A DNA stretch of 56,652 bases from Candidatus Krumholzibacteriota bacterium (GCA_024276305.1 JAJRXK010000094.1:1-56652), one strand, 5' to 3'; counted from the stretch's first letter, positions 34,638-43,262 are shown. The notes: generated by a model from the sequence alone, not told the origin. Translations and numbers: made by a program.

Positions 34638-35981
34638 TCAGTCTTCGGCCTCGGGCAGGATCGGCGGATCGAGCCGCTCCATTCGGGAGTAGAGGGCTCG
34701 GCGGGTCAACCCCAGGAGTTCTGCCGCACGGGTCTTGTTGCCGCCCACGCGATCGAGTGCGGCCAGAATCAAGCGGCGCTCGTTGGCCTGAAGATTGAGG
34801 TCGAGGACCTCCGCTCCCCGGCCACTACGGGCTTTGGGCAGCACGATGTGTTCGGCCCGGATGGGGCCGCCCCCGGCCAGGATCTGAGCCCGCTCGAGGA
34901 CGTTGCGCAGCTCCCGCACATTCCCCGGCCAAGCGTAGGTCCGCAGTATCACCAACACCTCGGGGGGGAGGTCGACTTCGGTGGCCCCCAGACCCCGAGC
35001 GAGTCGGCGAGTGAGGACGGGAAGATCCTCCAGCCGATCCCGCAGCGGAGGAAGGTCGATGGGGAAGACGTTGAAACGATAGTAGAGGTCCTCACGGAAA
35101 CGACCTTCGGCGATGAGTTCTTCGAGGTCCTTGTTCGTGGCCGACAAGACCCGAACATCGACTTCGATCTCGCGATGACCGCCCACCGGGAGGAAGCGCC
35201 GTTCCTCCATGACCCGCAGCAACTTGGCCTGCACCGACGCATTTGCTTCGCCGAATTCGTCCAGGAAGATCGTGCCTCCATGGGCCAGCTCGAAGAGCCC
35301 GCGCTTGTCGGTATCCGCCCCCGTGAACGCACCCTTGGTATACCCGAAGAGTTCGCTCTCGAGGAGGGAGTCCGGCAGGGCCGCACAATTCACCGCCACG
35401 AAGGGACCTTCCGCCCGCAGGGAGTGGCGATGCAGGGCCTTGGCGGTGAGTTCCTTTCCCGTGCCGGTCTCTCCGCGAATCAGCACCGTGGCGTCGGTCG
35501 GCGCCACCCTCAACACGAGGTCTCGCACCTCCTGCATCGCCTCACTGTCCCCGACGAGATCCCACTCCTCGGACTGTCGAGCCATGACTTCGCGGAGCTG
35601 CTCGTTCTCCCGGCGCAGTGCGCTTTCCCCGAGGACCTTCTCGGTGATGAGATTGAGCTCGTCGAGGTCGATGGGCTTGTTCAAGTAGTGCGCCGCTCCG
35701 GCCCGCATGGCCTCCACCGCATGTTCCACTTCGCCGTAGGCGGTCATCATGATCACCGCGGTGTCCGCATACTGGTCTCGCACCGTCGCGAGGAGCGCCA
35801 TGCCGTCCATCGGCTCCATGCGATGGTCGGTGATGACCAGTGCAAAGGGCTGTTCTCGAAGCCTCTCCAAGGCCTCTCGACCATCGCTTGCGGAGCGGAC
35901 TTCATGGCCCCGACGCTCGAGAGACCGCGCCACCACTTTGGCCATGTTCTGCTCGTCATCGACCACCAGAATCCTCGCCAT
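34638..35981 (-). CDS. NtrC-family sigma-54-dependent response regulator
   Basis: A 447-aa regulator. The receiver domain (1-120) has phospho-acceptor Asp52 in LVITDHRMEPMDG. The AAA+ domain (about 140-380) carries Walker A GETGTGKE, the sigma-54-contacting loop GAFTGAD, Walker B GGTIFLDEFGE and the R-finger region FREDLYYRFNVF. The C-terminal Fis-type helix-turn-helix is NKTRAAELLGLTRRALYSRM. Phosphorylated by the adjacent kinase, it should activate RpoN promoters. Two good candidates lie just downstream (34485-34500 and 31966-31981). It follows the kinase gene by 4 bases. Confidence 0.93.
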   Translation of the reverse strand: MARILVVDDEQNMAKVVARSLERRGHEVRSASDGREALERLREQPFALVITDHRMEPMDGMALLATVRDQYADTAVIMMTAYGEVEHAVEAMRAGAAHYLNKPIDLDELNLITEKVLGESALRRENEQLREVMARQSEEWDLVGDSEAMQEVRDLVLRVAPTDATVLIRGETGTGKELTAKALHRHSLRAEGPFVAVNCAALPDSLLESELFGYTKGAFTGADTDKRGLFELAHGGTIFLDEFGEANASVQAKLLRVMEERRFLPVGGHREIEVDVRVLSATNKDLEELIAEGRFREDLYYRFNVFPIDLPPLRDRLEDLPVLTRRLARGLGATEVDLPPEVLVILRTYAWPGNVRELRNVLERAQILAGGGPIRAEHIVLPKARSGRGAEVLDLNLQANERRLILAALDRVGGNKTRAAELLGLTRRALYSRMERLDPPILPEAED

Positions 35982-35985
35982 GGTC

Positions 35986-37389
35986 CTACCTCGTCTCGCT
36001 GGGGCTCGGATGCCGTGGCAGATGCACGGTGAACGCCGTACCCTCTCCCACCTTGCTCTCGACCGTGAGCTTGCCTCCGTGCTCGTCGACGATCCGCTTC
36101 ACGATGAACAGCCCCAGGCCACTCCCCTTTTCCCGGGTGGTGTGGAAGGGCTCGAAGATCTCGCGCAACCGGGACTCCTCGATTCCGAATCCTTCGTCCT
36201 CGACCCGAATCTGGCAAGGATTGGATCCCGCTTCGACCACCAAGCGGAGTCGGCCTCCCTCGGGCATGGATTGGATCGCGTTGATCAACAGGTTCAGAAA
36301 GACCTGGTGCAGACGGCGGGGATCTGCGGAGAGCCGGACTTCGTCCACCGAATCCAGGTTGTGCTCCAGCCGGACCGAGGCGCGTCGCAGCTCCGCTTCC
36401 AGCATTTTCACGGTCCGGCGCAAAAGTCGCGCCACCTCCACCGACTCGAGTCGTAGCGGGGCCTCTTTGGCGAACTCCAAGTAGGCGGTGAGGGTCTCGT
36501 TGAGCCGATCGATCTCGGTCGGGATGACGTCGACCACCTCGGTGTCGATTCCCGCGTCGCGCAATTCTTCGCCCAACAATTGCGCGCTGTTCTTGATGAT
36601 GCCCAGGGGATTGCGGATCTCGTGGGCGATCCCGGCAGCCATCCTCCCCATCGAGGAGAGGGTCTCGCTCCGCAGAAGGGCTGCTCGTGCCCGTTCCAGG
36701 CGACGTGCGTAGACCGTCATGCCGGTCACCAGGGCCAGAAAGAGACTCAGCACCACGGTGCCCACCACGACGAGGCTCCGGCGCAGGATCTGCAATTGGG
36801 AGAAGAAGCTGGGGTGGGCGAAGACTCCCACGAACCCGGCGACGAAGTCGGCCGCACCCACATCGTCGAGCATCCCTTCCGCCTTCAGGGTCTCCAAGGT
36901 CGCCTGGAAGTCCGTCGAGCCGAAGAAGACCGGGGCGTAGGCCGCTTTGAGCCAGACCTCTCCCTCGCGGCGGAGCGGAGCCACGGTGGCCATTCCCCCC
37001 AGAGCATTGGCGACCGCTTCGCTCTCCTCGGGGAGAAAGAGCAAGGTCTCCCCGGTCTCCAGGAGAGACGCGCTGTCGTAGATCACTTCCCGGGTGGCTG
37101 CGAAGACCACCACCCGTGAGAGATCGTTCTCTCGTTGCAGAGCCCGCAGCCGACGGTGCAGACCTGCCACTTCCACGCGAGCGGTGGAGGACTCGAGCCA
37201 GGCTCCCAAGGAATCCGCGGGCACCGTCGCCGCCGTAGCCCGAGCCACGGTTCGCAGCCGAGCCCCCAACTCGTCCTCCAGAACCGCCGAACTCCGAACA
37301 TAGAGAGTCCAGAGCCCTCCCACGAAGAGCAGGGCCACCAGCCCGGCCAGCGAACTCAGCAACACCACCTGACGCCGGATCGAATTCAC
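35986..37389 (-). CDS. membrane sensor histidine kinase
   Basis: A 467-aa kinase, partner of the NtrC-type regulator that follows. There are two membrane segments (about 8-28 and 206-226) around a periplasmic sensor domain of about 175 residues with no recognised fold and no CXXCH. A short HAMP-less linker leads to the HisKA box GRMAAGIAHEIRNPLGIIKN with phospho-His256. The ATPase domain has NLLINAIQSMPEGG (N box), VEDEGFGIEE (G1) and FHTTREKGSGLGLFIVKRIV. The start is taken as GTG at 37389, whose first base lies 2 bases after the lipA stop; a longer TTG-initiated frame (37449) would overlap lipA. The last codon is followed by TAG. Confidence 0.88.
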   Translation of the reverse strand: MNSIRRQVVLLSSLAGLVALLFVGGLWTLYVRSSAVLEDELGARLRTVARATAATVPADSLGAWLESSTARVEVAGLHRRLRALQRENDLSRVVVFAATREVIYDSASLLETGETLLFLPEESEAVANALGGMATVAPLRREGEVWLKAAYAPVFFGSTDFQATLETLKAEGMLDDVGAADFVAGFVGVFAHPSFFSQLQILRRSLVVVGTVVLSLFLALVTGMTVYARRLERARAALLRSETLSSMGRMAAGIAHEIRNPLGIIKNSAQLLGEELRDAGIDTEVVDVIPTEIDRLNETLTAYLEFAKEAPLRLESVEVARLLRRTVKMLEAELRRASVRLEHNLDSVDEVRLSADPRRLHQVFLNLLINAIQSMPEGGRLRLVVEAGSNPCQIRVEDEGFGIEESRLREIFEPFHTTREKGSGLGLFIVKRIVDEHGGKLTVESKVGEGTAFTVHLPRHPSPSETR

Positions 37390-37390
37390 T

Positions 37391-38296
37391 TCAACTCGCG
37401 GGGCCCAAGGCCCGAGTCTGGGCCGCAGCGTGGTAGGAACTACGGACAAGAGGGCCCGACTCCACCCAGGCGATCCCCGCGCGGCGGCCCTGGTCCGCGA
37501 TCTCCTCGAATTCCTCGGGCGAATAGAAACGCTCGACTCGATGATGCCGGACCGACGGCTGCAGATACTGACCCACGGTCAGGACATCCACTCCCACCGC
37601 GGCGACGTCCGTCAGAAGCTCGTCGATCTCGGTCCGGGATTCTCCCAACCCCACCATGATGCCGGTCTTCACCAGAGGACGCGGCTTCCATCGGGCGACC
37701 GTCGACAGCACCTTCAACGAAACCTCGTAGCTACTCCGCGGACGCACCCCCGGGTAGAGCGGGCGCACGGTCTCGAGATTGTGAGCCACCACATCCGCAC
37801 CGGCCTCGAGGACTTGGGCCAATGCGCCGGGCTGAGCGCGAAAATCCGGGAGCAGCAATTCGATCTTGGTCGAAGGGCAGAGTCTGCGAAGCCTCTCCAC
37901 GACGTCCACGAAGACTCCCGCTCCTCCATCTTCCAGATCATCCCGATCCACCGAGGTCACCACCACGTGGTCGAGACCCAATTCGGAGACCGCTTCGGCC
38001 AGGCGGGAGCCCTCTTCGCGGTCGACCTCTCCGGTCCAACCGTAGTCCACTTCACAAAAGGTGCAGCGTCGAGTGCAGCGGGTGCCCAGAATGAGAAAAG
38101 TCGCGGTCCGGGCATTCCAACACTCCCCGACATTGGGACACTTCGCGGCTTCACAAATCGTGTTCAGCCCGTGCGACCGCAAGAGCTTCTTCAATTCGAA
38201 GTAGTCCTTGCCAGTGCGGGTCTGCATCCGAAGCCACGAGGGCTTCGAACGCCGAGGCTCCCCCATGACATGACGACGGGGATGAGCTCGACTCAC
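37391..38296 (-). CDS. lipA: lipoyl synthase
   Basis: A 301-aa radical-SAM enzyme that inserts two sulfurs into octanoylated E2/H proteins. The auxiliary cluster cysteines are C48, C53 and C59 in CEAAKCPNVGEC. The radical-SAM cluster cysteines are C74, C78 and C81 in CTRRCTFCEV. The C-terminal RSSYHA motif is present as LVRSSYHAAAQ. GTG at 38296 overlaps the stop of the upstream hydrolase gene (GTGA) and follows GAGG; ATG at 38266 is an alternative. No lipB is adjacent. The product would serve 2-oxo acid dehydrogenases such as the one at 26770-29277. Its tight coupling to a two-component system is unusual. Confidence 0.96.
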   Translation of the reverse strand: MSRAHPRRHVMGEPRRSKPSWLRMQTRTGKDYFELKKLLRSHGLNTICEAAKCPNVGECWNARTATFLILGTRCTRRCTFCEVDYGWTGEVDREEGSRLAEAVSELGLDHVVVTSVDRDDLEDGGAGVFVDVVERLRRLCPSTKIELLLPDFRAQPGALAQVLEAGADVVAHNLETVRPLYPGVRPRSSYEVSLKVLSTVARWKPRPLVKTGIMVGLGESRTEIDELLTDVAAVGVDVLTVGQYLQPSVRHHRVERFYSPEEFEEIADQGRRAGIAWVESGPLVRSSYHAAAQTRALGPAS

Positions 38297-39147
38297 AGAC
38301 TCACTTCCTCACGAACCACGACTCGACCTGATTCACTGCCAAGACGGGCCGCCGTCACTCGGCAATCGTGCTCGAAGAAGAGGATCCACCCTTCGGTCGC
38401 GGCCCGAGCCAGGATCTCTTTCTTCTCCTGCAGAGTGATCAAGGGGTGGAGATCGAAGGCCATGATCCAGGGAACCCGCACCTGGGTGGCGAAGGGGATG
38501 AGGTCCGCGCAGTAGAGCAAGCGCTGACCACCGGCTTCGCCGACCAGCACCAATTGTTGGCCCGAGGTGTGGCCGTTCACCACCAGGGCCTCGATCTGGG
38601 GCAGAAACTCTCCCGGACCATCCAGGAGTTCGAGCAGGTCCTGGTGCTCCTCCCGCAGCGGCCGCCAACGATCCTGCAGAAAGCTTCGCCGATCCCGCTC
38701 GGTGGGATCCTCCCCCCACCGCAGGTGCCTCTCCTGGACCCAATGACGTGCATTGGGGAAGGTCAACTCCGACCGGCCCTCCTCGGAGAAGGTCACCACC
38801 CCTCCCGCGTGGTCGAAGTGGAGGTGGGTCAGCACCACATCGGTGACCTCTTCCGGAGCGACTCCCTGGCGAGCCAAGTCCTCCACCAACCCACCCTCCG
38901 GGCGGTGCAGGCCGTAGATCGCGAGCTCTTTGTCCGTCCAGCCATTGCCCATTCCCACGTCGACGAGAATGGTCCGCTCTCCCCCCCGGAGCAGCAGGCA
39001 ATTCAGAGCCAGCTCGATGCGATTCGAATCGTCGGTCGGATGGTGCGGTTCCCACAGCACTTTGGGCACCACTCCGAACATCGCCCCGCCGTCGAGAAGG
39101 TAGACACCGTCGCGGACCAGGGAGACTTCGTAGATTCCGATTTGCAA
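38293..39147 (-). CDS. metallo-beta-lactamase-fold hydrolase
   Basis: A 284-aa MBL-superfamily hydrolase with the dinuclear-metal motif THLHFDHAGG (HXHXDH), a later His in VVNGHTSGQQ, Asp in YCADLIPFATQ, and a terminal His in LFFEHDCRV. The N-terminal half contains ALNCLLLRGGERTILVDVGM. The architecture resembles AttM/AiiA-type lactonases and related quorum-quenching or detoxifying hydrolases; the substrate cannot be told. The start is taken as TTG at 39147 with GGAG upstream (MQIGIYEVSLVRDG); longer frames begin in antisense-like sequence. It is first in the run hydrolase - lipA - kinase - regulator. Confidence 0.82.
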   Translation of the reverse strand: MQIGIYEVSLVRDGVYLLDGGAMFGVVPKVLWEPHHPTDDSNRIELALNCLLLRGGERTILVDVGMGNGWTDKELAIYGLHRPEGGLVEDLARQGVAPEEVTDVVLTHLHFDHAGGVVTFSEEGRSELTFPNARHWVQERHLRWGEDPTERDRRSFLQDRWRPLREEHQDLLELLDGPGEFLPQIEALVVNGHTSGQQLVLVGEAGGQRLLYCADLIPFATQVRVPWIMAFDLHPLITLQEKKEILARAATEGWILFFEHDCRVTAARLGSESGRVVVREEVSL

Positions 39148-39292
39148 TTCCTGCGCTCCTGCGTGACGGTGAGGGTGAGAGAGGCCCTGGCGCTTCCGCA
39201 GCAATCCAGTGGCCGCGCGGAGTCGTCTTCGCTCAGGCTAATCGAGCCCCCCCACCAGTGGCAAGGTCACGAGCCAAGGAATCGGAGTTCGA

Positions 39293-40051
39293 GTGGACAA
39301 TTCGGCCGCCGCACAGCTCACGCTTCTCATCGTCGTGGGATTCGCTTCGGGCCTGGTCAATGTCTTCGCGGGCGGGGGTTCCCTTCTCACCCTGCCGATC
39401 CTGCTCTGGCTGGGCCTCCCGGCCCCGGTGGCCAACGCCTCCAACCGCATCGGCCTGGTCATGCAGAATATCGCGGCTTCCACCGCCTTCCACCGCGGAG
39501 GCCGCCTTCCCTGGAGGACCACTCTCCTCCTCTTCGCTCCCGCCCTGCCGGGAGCGCTGTGGGGAGCCGAGGTCGCCACCGACATCGATGAAGTGCTCTT
39601 CCGCCGCATCTTGATGGTCGTCCTCCTCCTGGCTCTGTGGGGTCTGCTGCGCCAGCACTCTCCCGCGATTCTCCCGACCCGGGGCCGTCATCCCGTCCTG
39701 GTCGCGGCGGCTTTCTTCGGAATCGGCTTCTATGCGGGCTTCCTCCAAGCCGGACTCGGTCTCCTCCTCCTCACTCTGCTGCACAGCCTGGGTGGCTTCG
39801 ACCTGGTGCGTTCCAATGCGATCAAGGTGGCCTTCGTTCTGCTCCTGCAGATCGCTTCCCTCATCGTCTTTCAGAGCCACGGTCATGTGGACTGGGGCGC
39901 AGGAGCCGCCCTGGCCATCGGCAGTACCACCGGCGCGTGGGTGGGAGCTCATTGGCAGATGCGCCAGGGAACGGAGTGGGTCCGCCGAGCCGTCGTGGTC
40001 ATCCTGGTCCTCTTCGCAGTCCGCCTGGGCTGGGAGGGATTTCTCCGCTGA
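39293..40051 (+). CDS. TauE/SafE family membrane permease
   Basis: A 252-aa protein with about eight membrane helices. It shows the family's duplicated pattern: LLIVVGFASGLVNVFAGGGS, then LPILLWLGLPAPVANASNRI, and in the second half AAFFGIGFYAGFLQAGLG with NAIKVAFVLLLQIASL. These proteins export sulfite, sulfoacetate or related organosulfur anions across the inner membrane. GTG at 39293 follows CGGAG by 5 bases. It is divergent from the hydrolase-lipA run, with about 145 bases between, and converges on a secreted protein gene 24 bases away. Confidence 0.88.
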   Translation: MDNSAAAQLTLLIVVGFASGLVNVFAGGGSLLTLPILLWLGLPAPVANASNRIGLVMQNIAASTAFHRGGRLPWRTTLLLFAPALPGALWGAEVATDIDEVLFRRILMVVLLLALWGLLRQHSPAILPTRGRHPVLVAAAFFGIGFYAGFLQAGLGLLLLTLLHSLGGFDLVRSNAIKVAFVLLLQIASLIVFQSHGHVDWGAGAALAIGSTTGAWVGAHWQMRQGTEWVRRAVVVILVLFAVRLGWEGFLR

Positions 40052-40075
40052 GCATTCTCGCGAAGAGGACCTCGA

Positions 40076-40795
40076 TCACGGCCCCTCGAAGAGAGATCGA
40101 TCGACTTCGTCGAAGACTTCGATGTCGGTGAGCTGGGCCCGGCCCCGGTCTCCGCTCAGCAGGATCTCACCGTAGCGTCGCCAGTCGCCCCACGGGATTC
40201 GGAACTGCGGCTCCGAATCGTCGGCCGACGCATAGTAGGACCATTCCTCCACCAGATGGGAGTCGCGCGCCACATAGATGTCGTACTTGTTCTCGGGAGT
40301 CTCTCCGACGTCGGAGAACGTCATGGTGAGTCGGTCGGCGACCCTGCCGTCGAGCATCTCCGCTTCCCCCTCGTAGCGAAGAGTCACTCCCGGATCCTGG
40401 AGCTTGTAGGGCATGACCAGCCAGTAGCTGTCGTTGATCCAGAAGGAACGTCCCCGAGCGATCCACACCCCGAGCTGGGAAGGATCCCGGACCTCCTCCC
40501 CCGCGACCCAAACTCTTCCCTCGGCCCGCCCGAGGTTCATGCAGATCACCACGGAACGTCCTTCGTCGTCCACGAATTCGGTCCGCAGGTCTCCAGTCCA
40601 CTTGTCCCAGAGATGGTGACGCCGGCCGAAGAAATCCCACCCCAGATAACGGGTGCTTTCGTAGGCCTGTCGACCGCCCATGGCCTGCATCACTTCTTCG
40701 GCAATCGCACGCCCGCGATCCTCTGCGGCGGGGGACGCCGACGCGCCACCGCAGAACATCACCCACAGAACCATCCACCCGATCGATCTCCTCAC
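40076..40795 (-). CDS. secreted protein of unknown function
   Basis: A 239-aa exported protein. The start is taken as GTG at 40795, which has GGAGG 8-9 bases upstream and gives the signal peptide (M)RRSIGWMVLWVMFCGGASAS; an ATG at 40828 is the alternative. The mature part begins AEDRGRAIAEEVMQAMGGRQ AYE and continues as a beta-rich domain (TRYLGWDFFGRRHHLWDKWT, WINDSYWLVMPYKLQDPGVT). It looks like the LolA/LppX-like outer-membrane-lipid-binding group, in which proteins start with a helix ending MGG and then alternate strands. That assignment is tentative. It is divergent from the porin-cytochrome operon, so the intergenic region may regulate both. Confidence 0.65.
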   Translation of the reverse strand: MRRSIGWMVLWVMFCGGASASPAAEDRGRAIAEEVMQAMGGRQAYESTRYLGWDFFGRRHHLWDKWTGDLRTEFVDDEGRSVVICMNLGRAEGRVWVAGEEVRDPSQLGVWIARGRSFWINDSYWLVMPYKLQDPGVTLRYEGEAEMLDGRVADRLTMTFSDVGETPENKYDIYVARDSHLVEEWSYYASADDSEPQFRIPWGDWRRYGEILLSGDRGRAQLTDIEVFDEVDRSLFEGP

Positions 40796-40844
40796 GGCCA
40801 CGACCTCCGTTGGGGCGGCAAGCTTCAACCCATCACAGTTTCTA

Positions 40845-40860
40845 TGATGCTATCGCATCA
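40845..40860. promoter_or_regulatory. inverted repeat, candidate activator site upstream of the porin promoter
   Basis: TGATGC-tatc-GCATCA is a perfect 6-base-arm inverted repeat. Its centre lies about 100 bases before the predicted start point of the sigma-54 promoter at 40927-40942, a usual distance for an NtrC-family enhancer. It is also about 50 bases upstream of the divergent gene ending at 40076. Confidence 0.4.
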
Positions 40861-40926
40861 GAACTCTCGAAACAATTCCTTCCCTCGCCTGGGTCGACAC
40901 GAAATCGGGGCCGCATCACGTTTTCT

Positions 40927-40942
40927 CGGTTCGTGGCTTGCA
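40927..40942 (+). promoter_or_regulatory. sigma-54 promoter of the porin-cytochrome operon
   Basis: CGGTTCGTGGCTTGCA matches TGGCACGnnnnTTGCA at 9 of 12 defined positions, with a perfect TTGCA -12 element and correct GG-N10-GC spacing. Transcription would start near 40954, about 42 bases before the ATG at 40996. Confidence 0.6.
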
Positions 40943-40995
40943 ACAGTCCCGCTAGTTTGGCAGCGGAAAATACTCCAGACCCGATCGAGGCGACC

Positions 40996-42276
40996 ATGAA
41001 ACGACCCTTCCTCTGGGGGGCGCTCCCACTGGTCGGTGCGCTCGCCGTCCTGGGCCAGGTCCACCTGGCCGCGGCCGGAGCGGGGGGACCGCGCTGGTCC
41101 GCCCAACTCTCGAGCACCGCCTATATCTCCCAATCCCAACTGCCCGTCGCGAACGAAGACCAGACCAGCGTGGTCCAGACCTTCTCTCTCCAGTCCACCG
41201 GTTGGTGGAAGGGCAAACTCTCCGCGAATCTGTCCGGACGTCTCGCAGACGACCTCCGCGCCGATCGCGAGGTCTACGAACCGGCTCGGATGTACACTGG
41301 CTACCTCCGACTGAAGCTCCGGGCCCGCCGCACCGAAGCCAGGCTCGGCCGACAGTACCTCCATGAGGGAAGCAGTTGGCTCAACTTCGATGGACTGCAC
41401 CTCTCCACTCGGCTGACCGAGAGAGTGGAGCTTCGAGCCTGGGCCGGAGCGCAGTCCCGCCTCCACATGGACTTCCAATTCGGAGACCCCTCCAAACGAG
41501 GCGCCTTCGGCGCGCGAATCGTGGGAAGGCTGGGACCCGGAGTCGACGCCAGTCTCTGGTGGGCCCGCACCGATCGCTGTGATGGAGTCATCCGCCAACC
41601 CGTGGGAGGCGAGGTCGGTTGGCGCCGCAGCCGACAGCTCTCTCTGCGGATCCGGGGATCCTACGAAACCGAGCGCAGCGAATTCGAAAGAATGGAATTC
41701 CTGGGTCGATGGACTCCCTCTGCCCGCGGTACGGTCCTCGCAGTCCAGTACCTCGACCGTCGTCCCCAGCTCGAGACGGGGAGCTGGTTCCAGCGCTTTT
41801 CCCAGTACATCTCCCGAGTCCGTCTCGCCCGCGAGACCTTCACCCGACGCAGTCCCCGTGGATTCGGCGGAGAAGTCCAGGCTCTGCAGAGTTTCACCGA
41901 GGAACAGTCTTCGGGAGAATTCGGATTCGCTCTCCTCGCCCCCCACCTTCGATTGGGCTATGCCCGAACCTACGGCGACCGCGCCACCGGAGATCGGATC
42001 TACGGGAGTCTCCGCTTCCAGCCCCGCCGGTGGTGGCAGTTGCGCGCGGGAGCGGTGGCCAGTCAATACGAGCTCCTCGCCAACGCTCCTTCGTCGGAGG
42101 AGCGCGAAGTCGTGAGTTCCTACCTTCGGTCCAGCTTCGACCTCCGTGAATCCGTGCGTCTCACGGCCGAGGTCCAGACCGTCGATCGTCCCTTCAACTC
42201 GGGTGACCTGCGCCTCTTGATCGGCCTCGACCTGCGCGGCCAAGCCTCCTTCGCCCCCCTGTCCGGAGAGGGATGA
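40996..42276 (+). CDS. outer-membrane beta-barrel protein, probable porin partner of a multiheme cytochrome
   Basis: A 426-aa exported protein. The signal peptide MKRPFLWGALPLVGALAVLG to LAAAGAGG is followed by about 390 residues of amphipathic strands rich in Arg, Trp and Tyr (RMYTGYLRLKLRARRTEARL, GRQYLHEGSSWLNFDGLHLS, RLGYARTYGDRATGDRIYGS) with a final barrel-like strand. It overlaps the start of a 12-heme cytochrome gene by 4 bases (ATGA), so the two products are made together. This is the arrangement of outer-membrane porin-cytochrome conduits such as MtrB-MtrA, although the barrel is clearly shorter than MtrB and sequence kinship cannot be judged here. Expression is probably sigma-54-dependent. 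A hydrolase or sugar porin is less likely given the coupling. Confidence 0.78.
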   Translation: MKRPFLWGALPLVGALAVLGQVHLAAAGAGGPRWSAQLSSTAYISQSQLPVANEDQTSVVQTFSLQSTGWWKGKLSANLSGRLADDLRADREVYEPARMYTGYLRLKLRARRTEARLGRQYLHEGSSWLNFDGLHLSTRLTERVELRAWAGAQSRLHMDFQFGDPSKRGAFGARIVGRLGPGVDASLWWARTDRCDGVIRQPVGGEVGWRRSRQLSLRIRGSYETERSEFERMEFLGRWTPSARGTVLAVQYLDRRPQLETGSWFQRFSQYISRVRLARETFTRRSPRGFGGEVQALQSFTEEQSSGEFGFALLAPHLRLGYARTYGDRATGDRIYGSLRFQPRRWWQLRAGAVASQYELLANAPSSEEREVVSSYLRSSFDLRESVRLTAEVQTVDRPFNSGDLRLLIGLDLRGQASFAPLSGEG

Positions 42277-43169
42277 GACCCATGACTCTGTTGCGAAGCT
42301 CTCTGACCATCATCGTCTTCCTGGGCGCAAGCGCATTCCTTGCAAACGGAGCCGCCCCCGCCTCCACCTTGACCTTTCCCCACTCCATCCACGTCGAAGA
42401 CAATGGAATCGAGTGCGAAGTCTGCCACGAGGGCGTGGCCGCATCTCGGAATGCCTCCGAGGATCTGCGCCCGGGAATGGATCTCTGCGGGGATTGTCAC
42501 GATGTGGAGACCGAGGACCAGTGTTCGCTCTGCCACCTCGGTCCAGGAGATCCCCAGAGCTACGCGGCCCAGAGGTCGAAGGTCGAGGTCTTCGACCACC
42601 AGACTCACCTCGGGCGCGGGCTCGACTGCGCAAGCTGCCACGAAGCTCGTGGGGCCGAAGCCGTCCGTCGCGCTGCGATGGGGGATTGTCGGAGCTGTCA
42701 CGCGACCCAGGCCTCCCTCGAGGACTGCGATCTGTGCCACACCGCGGATCCGACCTCGCTTGCCCCGCGATCCCACGGACCCGGCTGGACCCATTGGCAC
42801 GGCCTCGAATCCCGTGCATCGTCGGCCGAGTGCGAGAGCTGCCACACGCAGAGCGATTGCCAGCAGTGCCACAGCGGCGACAACATCCGTCCTCGAGTTC
42901 ATCCCACCGGATTCGAATATCGCCACGCTCTCGACGCCCAGATCTCCTCTCTGGACTGCGAGAGCTGTCATGTGGATCGGGAGTTCTGCAGCAGCTGCCA
43001 CGCGGACCGTGGAGTACTCCCCGAGAATCACTCCTTCGGGGACTGGGCCATGGCGACCGGTGACGGCGGCCGGCACTCCCTGGAGGCCCAGATGGATCTC
43101 GAGAGTTGCCTGCTCTGTCACGAAGACGGTGGACGCCCGGTCTGCGCCCGCTGCCACGGAGATCGCTGA
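42273..43169 (+). CDS. periplasmic dodecaheme c-type cytochrome
   Basis: A 298-aa exported protein with twelve CXXCH heme-attachment motifs: CEVCH, CGDCH, CSLCH, CASCH, CRSCH, CDLCH, CESCH, CQQCH, CESCH, CSSCH, CLLCH and CARCH. That is about one heme per 25 residues, as dense as MtrA/DmsE-type decahemes. The signal peptide is TLLRSSLTIIVFLGASAFLA to NGA. Recurrent HxxH(xx) and (F/V)(D/P)H patterns (FPHSIHVED, VFDHQTHLG) would supply distal ligands. It has no enzyme domain, so electron transfer is the expected role, probably plugged into the barrel encoded immediately upstream. Start: ATG at 42273 overlaps the barrel stop; ATG at 42282 is nearly equal. Two terminator-like hairpins follow. Confidence 0.92.
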   Translation: MRPMTLLRSSLTIIVFLGASAFLANGAAPASTLTFPHSIHVEDNGIECEVCHEGVAASRNASEDLRPGMDLCGDCHDVETEDQCSLCHLGPGDPQSYAAQRSKVEVFDHQTHLGRGLDCASCHEARGAEAVRRAAMGDCRSCHATQASLEDCDLCHTADPTSLAPRSHGPGWTHWHGLESRASSAECESCHTQSDCQQCHSGDNIRPRVHPTGFEYRHALDAQISSLDCESCHVDREFCSSCHADRGVLPENHSFGDWAMATGDGGRHSLEAQMDLESCLLCHEDGGRPVCARCHGDR

Positions 43170-43210
43170 GATCCACCTCCGATCGGCGCCCCTCCGACAC
43201 AAAGAAGCGC

Positions 43211-43232
43211 CGGCAGCTCATCCGAGCTGCCG
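43211..43232. terminator. hairpin between convergent cytochrome genes
   Basis: A perfect 9-base stem, CGGCAGCTC and GAGCTGCCG, with an ATCC loop lies between the convergent 12-heme and octaheme genes. It is followed in the + direction by a short CCCCTTT run. Position and stem strength suggest a bidirectional terminator, although the T tract is short. Confidence 0.5.
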
Positions 43233-43242
43233 ACACCCCTTT

Positions 43243-43262
43243 GATCGCTCAGGAGGGCGATC
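43243..43262. terminator. second hairpin between convergent cytochrome genes
   Basis: A 6-base stem, GATCGC and GCGATC, around an 8-base loop, 10 bases after the first hairpin in the same convergent gap. It probably contributes to bidirectional termination. Confidence 0.35.
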
